64,000 nucleotides of DNA from Siphonodentalium dalli (GCA_032622095.1 CP136065.1:57471949-57535948), one strand, 5' to 3'; numbered from the stretch's first letter, positions 12,669 through 24,981 are shown. Numbers and translations: made by a program. Notes: generated by a model not told the origin, from the letters alone.

Positions 12669-12727
12669 GTAATGCCCTAAATAATCGACTCCTTAACCAC
12701 AGCAGAATTGTGGGTATCTTTTGAGGT
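12669..12727. mobile_element. Truncated FB1 fold-back MITE (one arm only)
   Basis: CAGTAATGCCCTAAATAATC and about 40 further bases match one arm of the FB1 palindrome. The second arm is missing. Confidence 0.7.
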
Positions 12728-12879
12728 GTGAGCGAGATAGATTAATCTTTTATTACATGCTTGTTCCTACAATTACAGTGTTGACACCTAATTTAACAAG
12801 GGCGATACCAAGCGTGGGCCAATGCCCTTGACTGTACGCTCAATATTGAAACCTCAATTTACAATATTGAAACCTCAAT

Positions 12880-13360
12880 TCACAAATTGTGCATGTGGGT
12901 ATCCTTATCACCAACCTGTGCTATCACCATGCCAAAGGACAACAAAATCCGATAATGAACACCCGAGCTACAAACTGAAATGTTCTTTCGGACACAAAAT
13001 TCACAAATTTCCAAGTCAAACAAGGGCTGTAACTCTGGTAAAAATTAACTGATGAAACCCATTTGCATGTGGATATCCTTTCCCCCAATCTGCTAACACC
13101 ATGCCAAAGGACAACAAAATCCAATAATAAAGACATCCACAGTATAATGTTTGTTATGGACGCGTTGGCGTGTTTAACAATAAGTCGAGCAAAGGGCCAT
13201 AACTCTGTAAAAAAAATGCAGACAAAACCTACACTATGTGGAAATCCTTTCCACAATGCTGGATTACCGGTATACCAAAGGACATATCGTTAATTGAGCT
13301 GTGTTGTGAAATGTTTGTTACGGACGACATAATGATGGACCGATGGAATTTTAAGTCTCC
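12880..13360 (+). repeat. Degenerate array of about 170-bp monomers
   Basis: Three diverged copies, starting near 12889, 13063 and 13231, each with 'gcatgtggatatcctt' and 'caccatgccaaaggacaaca'. Two also contain the phrase 'gggccataactctg' typical of the pearl-like monomers at 57-61 kb. No (ggac)n tail was seen, so this is a remnant. The frame 12924-13256 (-) is periodic and not a gene. Confidence 0.55.
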
Positions 13361-13364
13361 ACAC

Positions 13365-14040
13365 TATACCCCAAATCCTCCCTCGGAGGGTGGGGGCCTA
13401 ATAATCTTTAGCCATAGCAGGTGAATAAGCATATTATATGGTGGAGCAAAAGTATATAGAAAACAGTGAATGTTACAGATACTAACATAGGGACATTTGA
13501 TAAAATCATGCATATGTGCAGGTCCTTTCTGGAAAGGCAAAGGTAACAACAAAGAGATAACTGAGTGATCACATACCTCGGTGTCATGCTGCTGCATGAA
13601 GTTATCTTAATATATTTTTTGGTCAACTATCATTCTGCTAGCAGTTCTAGAAGCAGTGCATGCAGTCATGTATAAGGTGGTTCAGTGACATCTGCTTCCG
13701 TCGAGTGCCGTCATATACTACAAGAAATATGGTATATAATTGTTCATTTGCATGCGCTTATATACATGTAGACTAGACTGTTGAAGATAATGTACATGTA
13801 CGTGTCTTTTGTGATTAGAGAAATTATCTAATGGGCATGTATTTGGTGTCTCAAAAAAGTGACAGCAAATGGCGATCTGTTAGGAATATGAGTATCCGAG
13901 TATATTCACCAAAATAGTATGTCTCAAATTTAGCCAAAAATATTTAAATGTACATACTATTTAAATAAATTCACTCATGTTTGAAATTGTGCGCTAATAG
14001 ATTGCATATTGACTATTAATGAATACTACACAAGTTTACT
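13365..14040. other. No recognised feature
   Basis: AT-rich sequence without exon-like frames flanked by splice signals. Overlapping frames 13364-13626 (-) show no domain. Confidence 0.4.
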
Positions 14041-14045
14041 ATATG

Positions 14046-14290
14046 CTTGAAAAATCTTCACTGGTTACCGATTGACCAACGAATAAAATATAAACTTGCA
14101 ACATTCGGCTATCGATATATGGATCCACATACCACACTCCCAACCTACATAAATACCATTCTTTCTCCTACCAAGTGCCCATTATATGGTATTCCCTGCC
14201 GTCATTTGTGAAAGACTTGTCTTCCCATCAATTTCTTCTTTCAAAAATAAATTGAAAATGCACTACTTCAAATCCAGCTACATTAGGTCA
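14046..14290 (+). pseudogene. LINE reverse-transcriptase ORF2 C-terminal remnant (non-LTR retrotransposon)
   Basis: The + frame from 14048 reads LKNLHWLPIDQRIKYKLATF, the 'LHWLPxxxRIxYKL' signature found just before the C-terminus of many non-LTR retrotransposon ORF2 proteins (Jockey/CR1/RTE-type). After the frame shifts, a W-x-SLP-x-FVKD block and FKNKLKMHYF follow, matching the usual 'W..LP...... FK..LK..LF' ending. Stops and at least two frame changes show it is dead. Only the 3' end is present, as expected for a 5'-truncated LINE insertion. The family cannot be decided from this fragment. Confidence 0.7.
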
Positions 14291-14294
14291 TAGA

Positions 14295-15225
14295 AGCAGA
14301 CCTATTTACATTAGTTACAACAAGAAAGTGTTTCGTACCCTGCGAACATTCGCAACTAACATTGAGCATGTTACTTGTATATATGTGGCGGGGTTAAAAC
14401 CCATACTCAGGTTAGTATGTAGCTTTAATATCTTTCCCGACACTCTGTGTAGTCAATCTAATTATGCTCTATACTTGGTAAGTAAATCCCATTTGAAAAG
14501 TAAACAAGCCCAGTTCTAAATAAGTTTTAATAATCTAATTATAATCCCCGGGATTTAGAATGGTACTTTCTTCCTGTAAATATATCTGGGGAGGAAGCAC
14601 GCTAAAATTTGTGCCCATAAAATATATGTGTAAATAATAAAAGCTCAAATCAATCCGAAATGGTGAGTACAATTTATATTAATATTCAATCTAATATTAA
14701 TCATAAAGTTGTGGTATGTCTGCGCGAGTAAGAGTTAAAAGTAAATAAATACTATAGATCTAAAGTGGTTTAAAGGTAAAATAATAAGGTATTCAAAGAC
14801 AACATAAGTCCAGTCAGTCATAATTGTTATACCGGTATGTGTCATATGTTCATTTAGTGTTGTATATTATAAAATAATGCAGTTCTAACTCTCGCAATGT
14901 TACAGAAACAAGTAGATATTAAAGTCTCTCGGTTGAAGCATATAGTGTTGCTGTGTATTATGTCATTTAGTTTATATAGTACAGAATGGTCATAATTACA
15001 TGTATTAGCTGTTATGTAAAGCATAGGGCAGACATTAAGAATATGTTATTGTCTCGTTTTAGGGCTTCATTTCTTCATTTTCTTCGTCCATACCATCCAT
15101 TCATTACATTTTGGTGAAGATTGAAAGATTTAGAACTGCACCCAGTTGTCTGTTGTTGATTCATCCATATGGGGAATCCATAGAAACTCATGTGCCCCAT
15201 GACTATGGATCTCGTGCGCTAGCCG
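14295..15225. other. No recognised feature
   Basis: AT-rich non-coding sequence. Frames of up to 63 codons have no recognisable motif, and no hairpin or repeat family was noticed. Confidence 0.4.
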
Positions 15226-15257
15226 GATTGTATCTACCAAATAGTCAGAGGGGTAAC

Positions 15258-15340
15258 ATATATGTAAAGCACCTTGAGCCAACTGGGATTTGGAGCTATA
15301 TAAGAAACCTCTTTATTATTATTATTATTATTATTATTAC
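15258..15340 (+). mobile_element. SINE/LINE-type 3' tail with (ATT)n
   Basis: TGTAAAGCACCTTGAGCC...TTGGAGCTATATAAGAAACC followed by (ATT)n at 15313-15339 is the tail form 'gtaaagcgctttgag...gcgctatataaat' shared by many SINEs and their L2/CR1-type partner LINEs. The upstream body was not delimited. The 117-codon frame over this region includes an Ile run from the microsatellite and is not a gene. Confidence 0.45.
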
Positions 15341-15344
15341 TGGA

Positions 15345-16070
15345 CAAATGGGGAAGATTATGTCTGAAAATATGTTTAATTTGCATAAAAAGGTCAATAT
15401 TTGGGTGGAAAAAAGTAAATACCCAATAATTTCTGTAGTCAAAACTCGACTCCGTGAACAGTAATGCTGTCTGGAAGCTTTTATTTTATGGGTCACCATA
15501 ATCGAGCTAAAAATTCCACATGTTGGAATAACTTTTATTTAAGCAAATCAGTTACAGATATGTCAACATCACTAGTTTTGTAGTAAGTTAAAATATTTTA
15601 GTCTGAGTATGATTTTCAGAATATTTGTATATGCTTTGACTTTCTCCAATGTTTTAGACCGCAAGTTTTTATAAATTTTTGGGGCTTACATGTGAGCTAT
15701 GTCAGGAGGTTGAAAGTTTAGATGGACATACACAGAAAACAATACTTAATTTTTATTTAGTACACTACATGAAGGAATCTATGCTATATGAAAACCACAT
15801 CAAGCATATTATAAAACAATAAAAGTGTGAAAAAAAATGAATTTAATCATTGTTTTAGAAAGGAAATTTTGGGAAGAGCATTTTCAGCAAGTTTACAAAT
15901 TGAGTAGAAACAGTCCTAGAAATAACTAAATATTTTTAAATTAAATTTAATTAAACATTACCTTATAAATATATAAAATTAATATATATCATATAAAATT
16001 TGTGTTTGGTTTCTGGAAACGTGTGAATGAATCCAACAATTATATACTATCTGCAATTGCTAATTCAGAT
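15345..16070. other. AT-rich stretch without recognised features
   Basis: Strongly AT-rich on both strands, with no exon-like frame, no hairpin and no family member seen elsewhere. Confidence 0.4.
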
Positions 16071-16076
16071 ATTATA

Positions 16077-16423
16077 TACCGCTATACTTAAAGTAATTGA
16101 CCACCAATAATGTGGTGTCACCCCGTTAATATGGTGGTACTATACCGCGGTATCCTCCAATACCGCGGTACTGATACCGCTTGTTAACGCGAACAAGTAT
16201 GTGTGAGTAAATACCTCCCCTAAAAGAGTTCCATGAAAATCACTGCGGTATTCAACAAAATTAATGCGGTGCCCGCTAAAAGACCACGGTATCATTATCG
16301 CCCAATACCGTAACTCCACGCCATGACCGTCTCGATACCGCTACCGTTTATTACCGGTATCACCGCGGTCATGACCGGGGTATCACCCCATTTTTCTGGT
16401 CAATTACTTTGAGAATAGCGGTA
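16077..16423. mobile_element. Small TIR element full of TACCGCGGTA-type palindromes
   Basis: TACCGCTATACTTAAAGTAA at 16077 and TTACTTTGAGAATAGCGGTA ending at 16423 are inverted copies. The interior is crowded with short palindromic words (ATACCGCGGTAT, AATACCGCGGTACTG, TCACCGCGGTCATGACCG). Confidence 0.6.
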
Positions 16424-16619
16424 CACATCTAATTTATATAACCATTGGCGAAATTTATTGTATATGTAAAGTGTGTGTAGAAATTTCAGATTTATTTGAA
16501 ATTTTAGCATTTACAAATATGGACTTCTTAGTCTGAAATAAAGTATTATATATAAAATCCTTTATATCATATATGAACTACTAGTTCGGCAACTGCTGAT
16601 TTACCTTGCCCCGAATGCT

Positions 16620-17145
16620 TGGTGACAGCTTAGATCATGCCACGAATCTCTACTCTGGCTAGCCCGTAGGCCGTAGAGATATTCCATCAGTACAAACCTG
16701 GGAACTTTTTGATGTTCCGACTCGTTATGACATGGAACTTTATAACATGCACAAATAAGGCAGGGCATATATATCTTTGTAAATACTTGTTCCTCAATAA
16801 TCTACTTCACATTAAGGGGTGGTCCCCACTTGATATCGCATGCTTTTCTGTGACTTTTGTGAGTCAATATCGCAATAAACATAGAAATAGTTACCCAGGA
16901 GAAATTCAATAATTGTAAGCGATGCAAATCAAAATCGCTCACAAAGTCACTTAATTCTTGCAATTTGGAGTTGGGACCTTCAACTTAGCAGTGAGTTACA
17001 TTATTAAGGAATATATTCCCTGCGTTATTTTTTTACTTTATAAGGTTCCCCATTAAAACTTCAAAACTTGGAAAGATTTTGTTCTGTTGGAATATGATCT
17101 ATATGGGCGATAGCCAGAGTAGAGATTTGTGGCATAATCTAGGTG
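16620..17145. repeat. Fold-back unit related to the 17-22 kb duplication
   Basis: 16628-16715 ('ctctactctggctagc'...'ttccatcagtacaaacc') is an inverted, diverged copy of 17063-17140 and of 18907-18985 ('tactggtggaat'...'gccagagtagagattc'). Confidence 0.5.
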
Positions 17146-17168
17146 ACACATGTGCACTCCCTGTTGAT

Positions 17169-17422
17169 CAAGCCTTGAAATAGGGTGTCTGTCATTTGCA
17201 GAATGAGGTCCCCAGAGGGTGAATTTAGTGATGCTACCCCGCATAGTGGGCTAGCATCACCAAATTCACCCTCTGGGAACCTCATTCTGCTGAGGTGTAA
17301 GCAGAATGAGGTCCCCAGAGGGTGAATTTGGTGATGCTAGCCCGCTATGCGGGGTAGCATTACTAAATTCACCCTCTGGGGACCTCATTCTGCAAATGAC
17401 AGACACCCTATTTCAAGGCTTG
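17169..17422. mobile_element. D2 dumbbell element (two GAATGAGGTCCCC hairpins)
   Basis: Outer inverted repeats CAAGCCTTGAAATAGGGTGT ... ACACCCTATTTCAAGGCTTG enclose two hairpins (about 17198-17290 and 17301-17393) separated by only about 10 bp. Each arm reads GCAGAATGAGGTCCCCAGAG and continues to TAGTGATGCTA. The loops are CCCGCATAGTGGGC-like and CCCGCTATGCGGGG-like. Confidence 0.8.
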
Positions 17423-17798
17423 CTGTTGATGTTGCAGGTTTTTTATGTGATCCTCAAAAAAACAATTAAAAAAATAGAAAGCAGAATTAGAACCTTCAGT
17501 CAATCAGCAGTTGCCGAACTGGTATCTTGTATATATTATAAAAAGGATTTATAATTTATAAGGTAATGTTTAGTTACATTTATTTAATATTATATTCATT
17601 TATTCCAATGATTGTGGTGGAAATTAATAACTGCCTTAAAGTACAGGATCTTAACTAGCAAAATGTTTGAATGGCAATTTAATTGAGTTCAATACTGATT
17701 CTAGAAACTCAACATTATGTTACATGTAGGTGTGTGCTGGAAAACTCTGGTACATTTGTATATGAATCCCTTATGAAAAATTACCAGATGTTCATTAA

Positions 17799-18005
17799 CC
17801 CTTTCAGTGCCAAGTCCGATTTTTGTATCAACCCATATTTCCTTGATCATTTTTCAAATTTATTGATTATAATAATGTGATACATTGATGGAAAGAGCTC
17901 TAAGAGCACTTTCCATCAATGCATCACATTATTATAATCAATAATTTTGAAAAATGATCAAGGAAATATGGGTCGATACAAAAATCGGTCTTGGCACTGA
18001 AAGGG
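17799..18005. mobile_element. TTAA-flanked hairpin MITE (CCCTTTCAGTGCCAAG ends)
   Basis: TTAA at 17795-17798 and 18006-18009. Almost the whole 207 bp is one palindrome, centred on GGAAAGAGCTCTAAGAGCAC. Its outer 40 bp (through GTATCAACCCATAT) match those of the D1-carrying elements at 24291, 51874 and 56457, but here no D1 cassette is present and the sequence switches to TTCCTTGATCATTT. Confidence 0.85.
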
Positions 18006-19513
18006 TTAAAATTTTGTTTTGGATGATACATCACATGTATGTTATAATCATGATAAATCATGTTAAAACATTGTTTGATGTCCTAAATTAAAAAAAAAAT
18101 CAAACATGTTATAATCATGATAAAGTAATGGTTAGAGCACAAGACTTGTTCTTTACCAGAATCAATTGAGTCGAAGACGAGATTTATTCTGGTAAAGAAC
18201 TATTCGCGTGCTCTGACCGACTTAGAGCACAATTGATCCCACATAATGCAATCAACTGGGAATGTGCCATTGAGCATGTTTTGACCACGATGCACAATCC
18301 ATGCTCTGGCCACGATTGGACACAATAGCCGGTTAGCCATGCCCAACAACGTGATTAACATGCACTGATCGCCGTTGAATGCGAATAGATATGTCCGAAA
18401 CAACACGGACTGGTCCCACTTTAAAGCACCCGTGCGATTTGTCTTTTATGAGTTGCGTGTGCCTAACAATGGGATAATCACTGAACTATTCCTTCACCAG
18501 CCTTGGGAATTGGTGTGCTTTACCAAAAATCAGGGAACGATTGTAACAATGGGATTGTGCTCTAAATTTTTATAAATATTAAACATGTTAATTACAACAT
18601 GTTGTATTGGGCGATTACTCATGTTACAAACATGGCACTTTGTCCGAATTTTTTTATAAGGGTTAATGGATTAATTACATGGGCTTTTATCGGTAATTCC
18701 ACTGTAGCAGTAATGTTTTCTAGATCATGCCATGAATCACTACTCTGTCTGATGGCATTTTTCACAAATTCACTTAAATCGCGTAAAATATTGAGTTGGG
18801 ACCTTCACCTACAATGAAGTTCATTATTAAGGAACAGATAATAACCAAGAAATATATTCCCCCCGTTATTTTTTCAAATTTATGAGGTTACCGGTTAAAA
18901 CTTCAAAAAGTTCCACAGTTTTGTACTGGTGGAATTTGATTTCAATGGGCTTTTGCCAGAGTAGAGATTCATGACATGATCTATGTTTACATACAATGGT
19001 TTTGACATTAGAAATCTCATTATCGGACAATTATTAATAACGAAAAAATAAAAATCAATAATAGAATTGATAATTCTTTTACAGACTTTTTGACTGTAGG
19101 CCCTTGAACCAGACTCTCATGTTCTCGAAATACCATTTGCAACATCCCAACTGGTATGTGCACCAAACTTTCTAACTGTTGTAAATTCTCAACCTGATAT
19201 AGCCCCAAACAAATGTCAAACTGATGGCCATTTCGGACCATTTAAACAATGTGGGGGATATATCATGCATATGATATGCCGAAAGCATATCACAAAGGCC
19301 TGATTTGGGGAGCGCATACATGGGAGGGGTCGCCCCCAATCGTTGGTCCGGGGGCTCCTCTGGGCAGGAACACTGTGAATATTTGAATGCCTAGGAGGGA
19401 TTTCCTGACGTTTACATGACATTTGACATGTTTTTTGGGGGCGGTCTTCCCTAGGGCCCCATTGACCCTGCCACTGGACTGTACACTATTTAATAAGCGA
19501 TAAAACATATGAT

Positions 19514-19746
19514 CTTTGGAGAATTGGACCTTCGGAGAATCGGCCCCTCGGAGTTATAGACCTTCGGAGTTATGGGCGTTCGGAGTTATAGGCCTTCGGA
19601 GTTATGGGCTTTCGGAGTTATGGGTCTTCAGAGTTATGGAATTTCGGAGAATCGGGACTTCGGAGTTATGGGCTTTCGGAGAATCGGGGCATCGGAGAAT
19701 CTGACCTTCGGAGAATCGGACCTTCTGAGTTATGGGTCTTCGGAAA
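19514..19746 (+). repeat. 16-bp minisatellite
   Basis: About 14 copies of CGGAGTTATGGGCTTT and variants (CGGAGAATCGGACCTT), between the two copies of the segmental duplication. The overlapping 62-89 codon frames here are products of the repeat. Confidence 0.9.
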
Positions 19747-19858
19747 AACGCTACGTAACCGCAAGATTTTGTTCTGTTGGAATATGATCTCTATGAGAGA
19801 TAGCCAGAGTAGAGATTTGTGGTATAATCTAGGTGACACGTGTGCACTCCCTGTTGAT

Positions 19859-20075
19859 CAAGCCTTGAAATAGGGTGTCTGTCATTTGCAAAATGAGGTC
19901 CCCAGAGGGTGAATTTAGTGACCCTCTGGGAACCCCATTCTGCTGAGGTGTAAGCAGAATGAGGTCCCCAGAGGGTGAATTTGGTGATGCTAGCCCGCTA
20001 TGCGGGATAGCATCACTAAATTCACCCTCTGGGGACCTCATTCTGCAAATGACAGACACCCTATTTCAAGGCTTG
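19859..20075. mobile_element. D2 dumbbell element, one hairpin partly deleted
   Basis: Same outer repeats as the element at 17169. The left hairpin has lost its loop and parts of both arms ('gaatttagtg' joins directly to 'accctctggg'); the right hairpin is intact. Confidence 0.8.
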
Positions 20076-20540
20076 CTGTTGATGTTGCAGGTTTTTTATT
20101 AGTCCGTAAACCTGACTTTTATTATCAGAGCATAGCTCTATTCGAGAGCGTCTAGCTCTGTTTGAATAGTTGGGTCCACCAACTAGTTTTTTATGTGATC
20201 CTCAAAAAACAATTAAAAAATAGTAAGCAGAATTAGAACCTTCAGTCAATCAGCAGTTGCCGAACTGGTATCTTGTATATATTATAAAAAGGATTTATAA
20301 TTTATAAGGTAATGTTTAAATTTATTTAATATTATATTAATTTATTCCAATGATTGTGGTGGAAATTAATAACTGCCTTAAAGTACAGGATCTCAACTAG
20401 CAAAATGTTTGAATGGCAATTTAATTGAGTTCAATACTGATTCTAGAAACTCAACATTATGTTACATGTAGGTGTGTGCTGGAAAACTCTGGTACATTTG
20501 TATATGAATCCCTTATGAAAAATTACCAGATGTTCATTAA

Positions 20541-20747
20541 CCCTTTCAGTGCCAAGTCCGATTTTTGTATCAACCCATATTTCCTTGATCAGTATTCAAA
20601 TTTATTGATTATAATAATGTGATACATTGATGGAAAGAGCTCTAAGAGCTCTTTCCATCAATGTATCACATTATTATAATCAATAAATTTGAAAAATGAT
20701 CAAGGAAATGTGGGTTGATAAAAAAATCGGACTTGGCACTGAAAGGG
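20541..20747. mobile_element. TTAA-flanked hairpin MITE, duplicate of 17799-18005
   Basis: TTAA at 20537-20540 and 20748-20751. Same palindrome, centred on GAGCTCTAAGAGCTC, carried along in the segmental duplication. Confidence 0.85.
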
Positions 20748-22179
20748 TTAAAATTTTGTTTTGGATGATACATCACATGTATGTTATAATCATGATAAAT
20801 CATGTTAAAACATTGTTTGATGTCCTAAATTAAAAACAAAATCAAACATGTTAATTACAACATGTTTTGGATGATACATCATGTTATAATCACGATAAAG
20901 TAATGGTTAGAGCACAATAATTGTTCTTTACCAGAATCAATTGAGTCGAAGATTTATTCTGGTAAAGAACTATTCGCGTGCTCTGACCGATGTGCCATTG
21001 AGCATGTTTTGAACACGATGCACAATCCATGCGCTGGCCACGATTGGACACAATAGCCGGTTAGCCATGCCCAACAACGTGATTAACATGCACTGATCGC
21101 CGTTGAATGCGAATAGATAGATATGTCCGAAACAACTCGGACTGGTCCCACTTTAAAGCACCCGTGCGATTTGTCTTTTATGAGTTGCGTGTGCCTAACA
21201 ATGGGATAATCACTGAACTATTCCTTCGTCAGCCTTGAGAATTGGTGTGCTTTACCAAAAATCAGGGAATGTGCTCTAAATTTTATAAATATTAAACATG
21301 TTAATTACAACATGTTGTATTGGGCGATTACTCATGTTACAAACATGGCACTTTATCCGATTTTTTTTAGAAGGGTTAATGGATTAATTGCATGGGCTTT
21401 TATCGGTAATTCCACTGTAACAGTAATGTTTTCTAGATCATACCATGAATCACTACTCTGTCTAATGGCCTTAGAGATCATATTCCACCAGTACAAAACC
21501 TTGGAACTTTTGAGTTTCGACAGGGAACCTTATAAAGTCAAAAAACACGGGGAATATATTTCTTAATTATTATCTGTCCCTTAATAATGTACTTCACTTT
21601 CCCCAACTCAAATCTGTATGCTTTTCTCTGACTTTTGTGAGCTGATATCACAATAAACATTTTATTACCAAGGAGAAATTCGTAATTGTAAGCGTAGCAA
21701 AGCAAACATTTTCACAAATTCACTTAAATCGCGTAAAATATTGAGTTGGGACCTTCACCTACAATGGAGTTCATTATTAAGGAACAGATAATAACCAAGA
21801 AATATATTCCCCCCGTTATTTTTTCAAATTTATGAGGTTCCCGGTTAAAACTTCAAAAAGTTCCACAGTTTTGTACTGGTGGAATATGATTTCAATGGGC
21901 TTTTGCCAGAGTAGAGATTCGTGACATGATCTATGTTTACATACAATGGTTTTGACATTAGAAATCTCATTATCGGACAATTATTAATAACGAAAAAATA
22001 TAAATCAATAATAGAATTGATCATTCTTTTACAGACTTTTTGACTGTAGGCCCTTGAACCAGACCAGATTCTCATGTTCTCGAAATACCATTTGCAACAT
22101 CCCTAACTGTTGTAAATTCTCAACCTGATATACCCCCAAACAAATGTCAAACTGATGGCCATTTCGGACCATTTAAAAA

Positions 22180-23715
22180 AAAAATCAAAAATATGAAGTT
22201 GGTCTACAGAAATTGTTCAACACCGCCCCTCCCCAATTACAAGAGTTGGAAAATCGAAGAATGAGAAGAAATATATACTAGTAGAAGCCTATTTGTTGTG
22301 TTAACTTGCTACATACATGTATATTGATAAGACATAAAATGTTCAACTATACCGTACCTACTACCAAGAAATGTGTCTTTCAGCAAAATAATGTGACAAA
22401 TACCGATAAGAATTGACGAACATGTGGGTTGGTCACATGAAATTACGCAGCAATTATGAACTGGCATGAGACATCGCCTGTGTTCACGAGTGAGCCATTC
22501 CATGTGAGCAGTTATCAGTGACTTCACCTGCTGGGTGAATGAAAACCAATCAAAATAGTTCAATGCCGGAATCGGCCATTCAATTTATAGGGAAGTTTTA
22601 TGATGTTATATTACACATCCAAATTGTCCACGAATGACATTTATGAATAGTCTTCATTTGTATCATATTTTGTAGGGGTGGACATCAGGGACGTGGCTAT
22701 ATGATCTTCATGAGGGGGTGTCCACCTTGGAATGTCCAAAAGAGGGGCGGGGAACAATAGGGGGAAAAAACACACACAAGAGTGCATCGTCGTAAGTACA
22801 GGGCGTACGAAATGGATGTTTTATGATGTTAAATCGACGATCAAAAATTGTTTCTTCACAAATTAAGAGAAATAATTAACTAATACCCGGTTATTACCCA
22901 ACAGAGACGTGGCGACAGGGGTTTTGGGGTGTCTCACCCCCCCCCCACACTTTAGTCCAAATATCCAAAATGTTCTTGTGGTTTGATTTTCAAACAATTT
23001 ATTGTGGGGAATTAATTGTTTTTGGACCAATATTTGCATATTTTCCTATTTTTTTTTCAAAAATTTTGGACTGAAATGGTCATCAGTTGGAAATTTTCCA
23101 ACCTAAGGGAGGGTGACAGGTTGCAAATTTCCAACACTTGGAAAGCTTGTGTCCTGGTCCCTCCCGCGTGGCCAGTCAAAAACTGCTTGTTAATTTAAGA
23201 AAACAATATTGTCATAAATTTGGTCAACATTGTCATTGGAATTGTCATCAGTTTGAAATTTTTCCAACATAAGTGGGGTGTCAGGTTTGAAAGTTCCAAC
23301 TCTAGGAATGATTGAGGATAGTCTAGATGCTAGGATTTTGAGATTTTCTTGTTCAGATTTCAAAATTTTGGCACACCGGGCGGAATACATATTAAGAGTT
23401 ATCAGAAACCACGTCTTCGTCGTATTATACATGGACAAATTAACCCAAGTCAGGCCATCAACGGTACCGGTATGTGCTTTATTATAGCTTCGTGACATGT
23501 TCTTTAGCTTCGTGACATGTTCTACGGCCATAATTGAAGTATTTGGTTACCCATGCAACCTGGACCCTCTATGATGAATCTTGATTAGTTCGGACAATCC
23601 AAAGTTGTTTCTTTCCCAAATTGCGTGAAATAATAACCCATAGCCGATGTTAGTTTCTCGTTCCATTTGTTGATTTAAGTATGTTTTGTCGATGTTTTGG
23701 ATCATGTAATAAATA
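22180..23715. other. No recognised gene
   Basis: Frames at 22309-22563 (-) and 23190-23531 (-) look locally protein-like but have no recognisable family and no clear splice context. There is a poly-C run near 22939 and a 20-bp direct duplication (TAGCTTCGTGACATGTTCT) at about 23486-23525. Confidence 0.4.
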
Positions 23716-23863
23716 GAATCTACAACTCGTTCCCAGTTTATAGCGGAAATTACAAAACTCGTCCAGTAAATTAGGTCTGGACCTCGCCAAAGGCTCGGTC
23801 CAGACCAAATTTACTGGACTCCTTTTGTAAATTCCGCTATAAACTGGGGACTCGTTGTAGATC
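23716..23863. repeat. Long hairpin
   Basis: CTACAACTCGTTCCCAGTTT...TGGTCTGGACC-type arms. The left arm, from GAATCTACAACTCG to AGGTCTGGACC, is matched inverted through CGAGTCCCC...GTTGTAGATC. Probably a single-copy fold-back element. Confidence 0.7.
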
Positions 23864-24290
23864 CTCTATATATCATATGTAAGCCATACAACGACAATCC
23901 AACCACTATTTAGTAGCCTACTTTTTGTAAAATAGTTGTTGAAAGTATTATAGTACTCAGGACAATACAATATAAATTATGGTTCAAGACAATATCTTTG
24001 AAATTGAGTGTACATGGTAACCGGTACGAAGTTATTAAAGTACGGTATATTTTTTGTTCCCTGACAAAGATGGCTGCGCCCACTGGAATTCTGACTGCCA
24101 GGAATGACCGATTGGCAATTATCGCAATGCGATAGGGGAACACTTTGACGTTCGTACTCATATTTCACCAATTTTTGTACCTGGCTTGCCTGTCCTAAGT
24201 TTCACGGGAAAATGGCTAATTTGATTATATTTGTCGTTATATACATATTTATTACCCCATTTAACAACATGATAACGGTGGTTTTCTTAA

Positions 24291-24569
24291 CCCTTTGAGT
24301 GCCAGGTCGATTTTTGTATCAACCCATATACCCTGTGCCAATGCATTCTCTTATATATGCGAGTCGACCATAGGTCGCCTCGCATATATAAGAGAATGCA
24401 TTGGCCTAACAATTTTTCATCATTTGTTATTACTTTTTACAATTTTTTACAATGTTAATATTTTTTTTTAATCTAAAAAAAAAAAAAAAAAAAAAAAAAA
24501 TTATTTTTTGGGCCGATTTTACAGACCGTAAATTAGGGCCGAGGAGATAGGCCCCTGGCACTGAAAGGG
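24291..24569. mobile_element. TTAA-flanked MITE (CCCTTTGAGTGCCAGG ends) with one D1 hairpin
   Basis: TTAA at 24287-24290 and 24570-24573. Left end CCCTTTGAGTGCCAGG, right end CCTGGCACTGAAAGGG. A D1 hairpin begins at about 24335 directly after CAACCCATATACCCTGTGCC. The right half is an AT-rich region with a 26-base A run (24475-24500). Confidence 0.85.
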
Positions 24570-24623
24570 TTAATTATGATTGAATTTTTTTTTTTAATTA
24601 ATAACACTCACAGCACTCTGGGC

Positions 24624-24856
24624 CAAGCCTGAGTTTAGTGTGTCTGTCATCAAGCCTGAGTTTAGTGTGTCTGTCATTTGCAGAATGATTGAAATTTGAT
24701 AATGAAGAAACTTTCCAGAAAAGATGAGGCCTAAGCAGAATGAGGTCCCCAGAGGGTGAATTTAGTGATGCTAGCCTGCTATGCAGGGTAGCGTCACTAA
24801 ATTCACCCTCTGGGGAGATCATTCTGCAAATGACAGGCACACTAAATTCAGGCTTG
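24624..24856. mobile_element. D2 hairpin element with duplicated left terminal repeat
   Basis: CAAGCCTGAGTTTAGTGTGT occurs twice (24624 and 24651) on the left and inverted once at the right (ending 24856). One D2 hairpin lies at about 24737-24828. Confidence 0.7.
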
Positions 24857-24981
24857 TCCAAACACCTGGATTCTTTCCACAAGAACTATGAAAGAAGACG
24901 AGAACCCCGGGAAAAATTGTTCAGAAGAAAATAATTTATATTAAAATTCAGTTTGCTCCAGCATTCTTGTGTTTTTTCCAG

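Larger units (their letters stand above)
17072..19246 (+). repeat. Tandem segmental duplication, copy A
   Basis: From AAGATTTTGTTCTGTTGGAA to CTGATGGCCATTTCGGACC this block is repeated in direct orientation at 19764-22176 with high identity. It contains a D2 dumbbell (17169-17422) and a TTAA hairpin MITE (17799-18005), both also present in copy B. So the MITEs inserted before the duplication. No gene is carried. Confidence 0.8.
19764..22176 (+). repeat. Tandem segmental duplication, copy B
   Basis: Direct copy of 17072-19246. Differences include a shortened left D2 hairpin near 19890-19930, an extra segment of about 95 bp near 20090-20185, and an extra segment of about 250 bp (21466-21715) that resembles the unduplicated region 16680-16930. 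Confidence 0.8.

Noticed and set aside
15111-15464. 117-codon + frame, one of the longest in the window
   Set aside because: Runs through a SINE/LINE tail and an (ATT)n microsatellite that encodes a run of Ile; no homology recognised.
17799-18005. Perfect hairpin considered as a microRNA precursor
   Set aside because: Over 200 bp, fully palindromic, TTAA-flanked and multicopy: a MITE, not a typical pre-miRNA.
22309-22563. 84-codon - strand frame with protein-like composition
   Set aside because: No recognised family, no clear acceptor/donor with matching phase, and no neighbouring exons; kept only as a remark.
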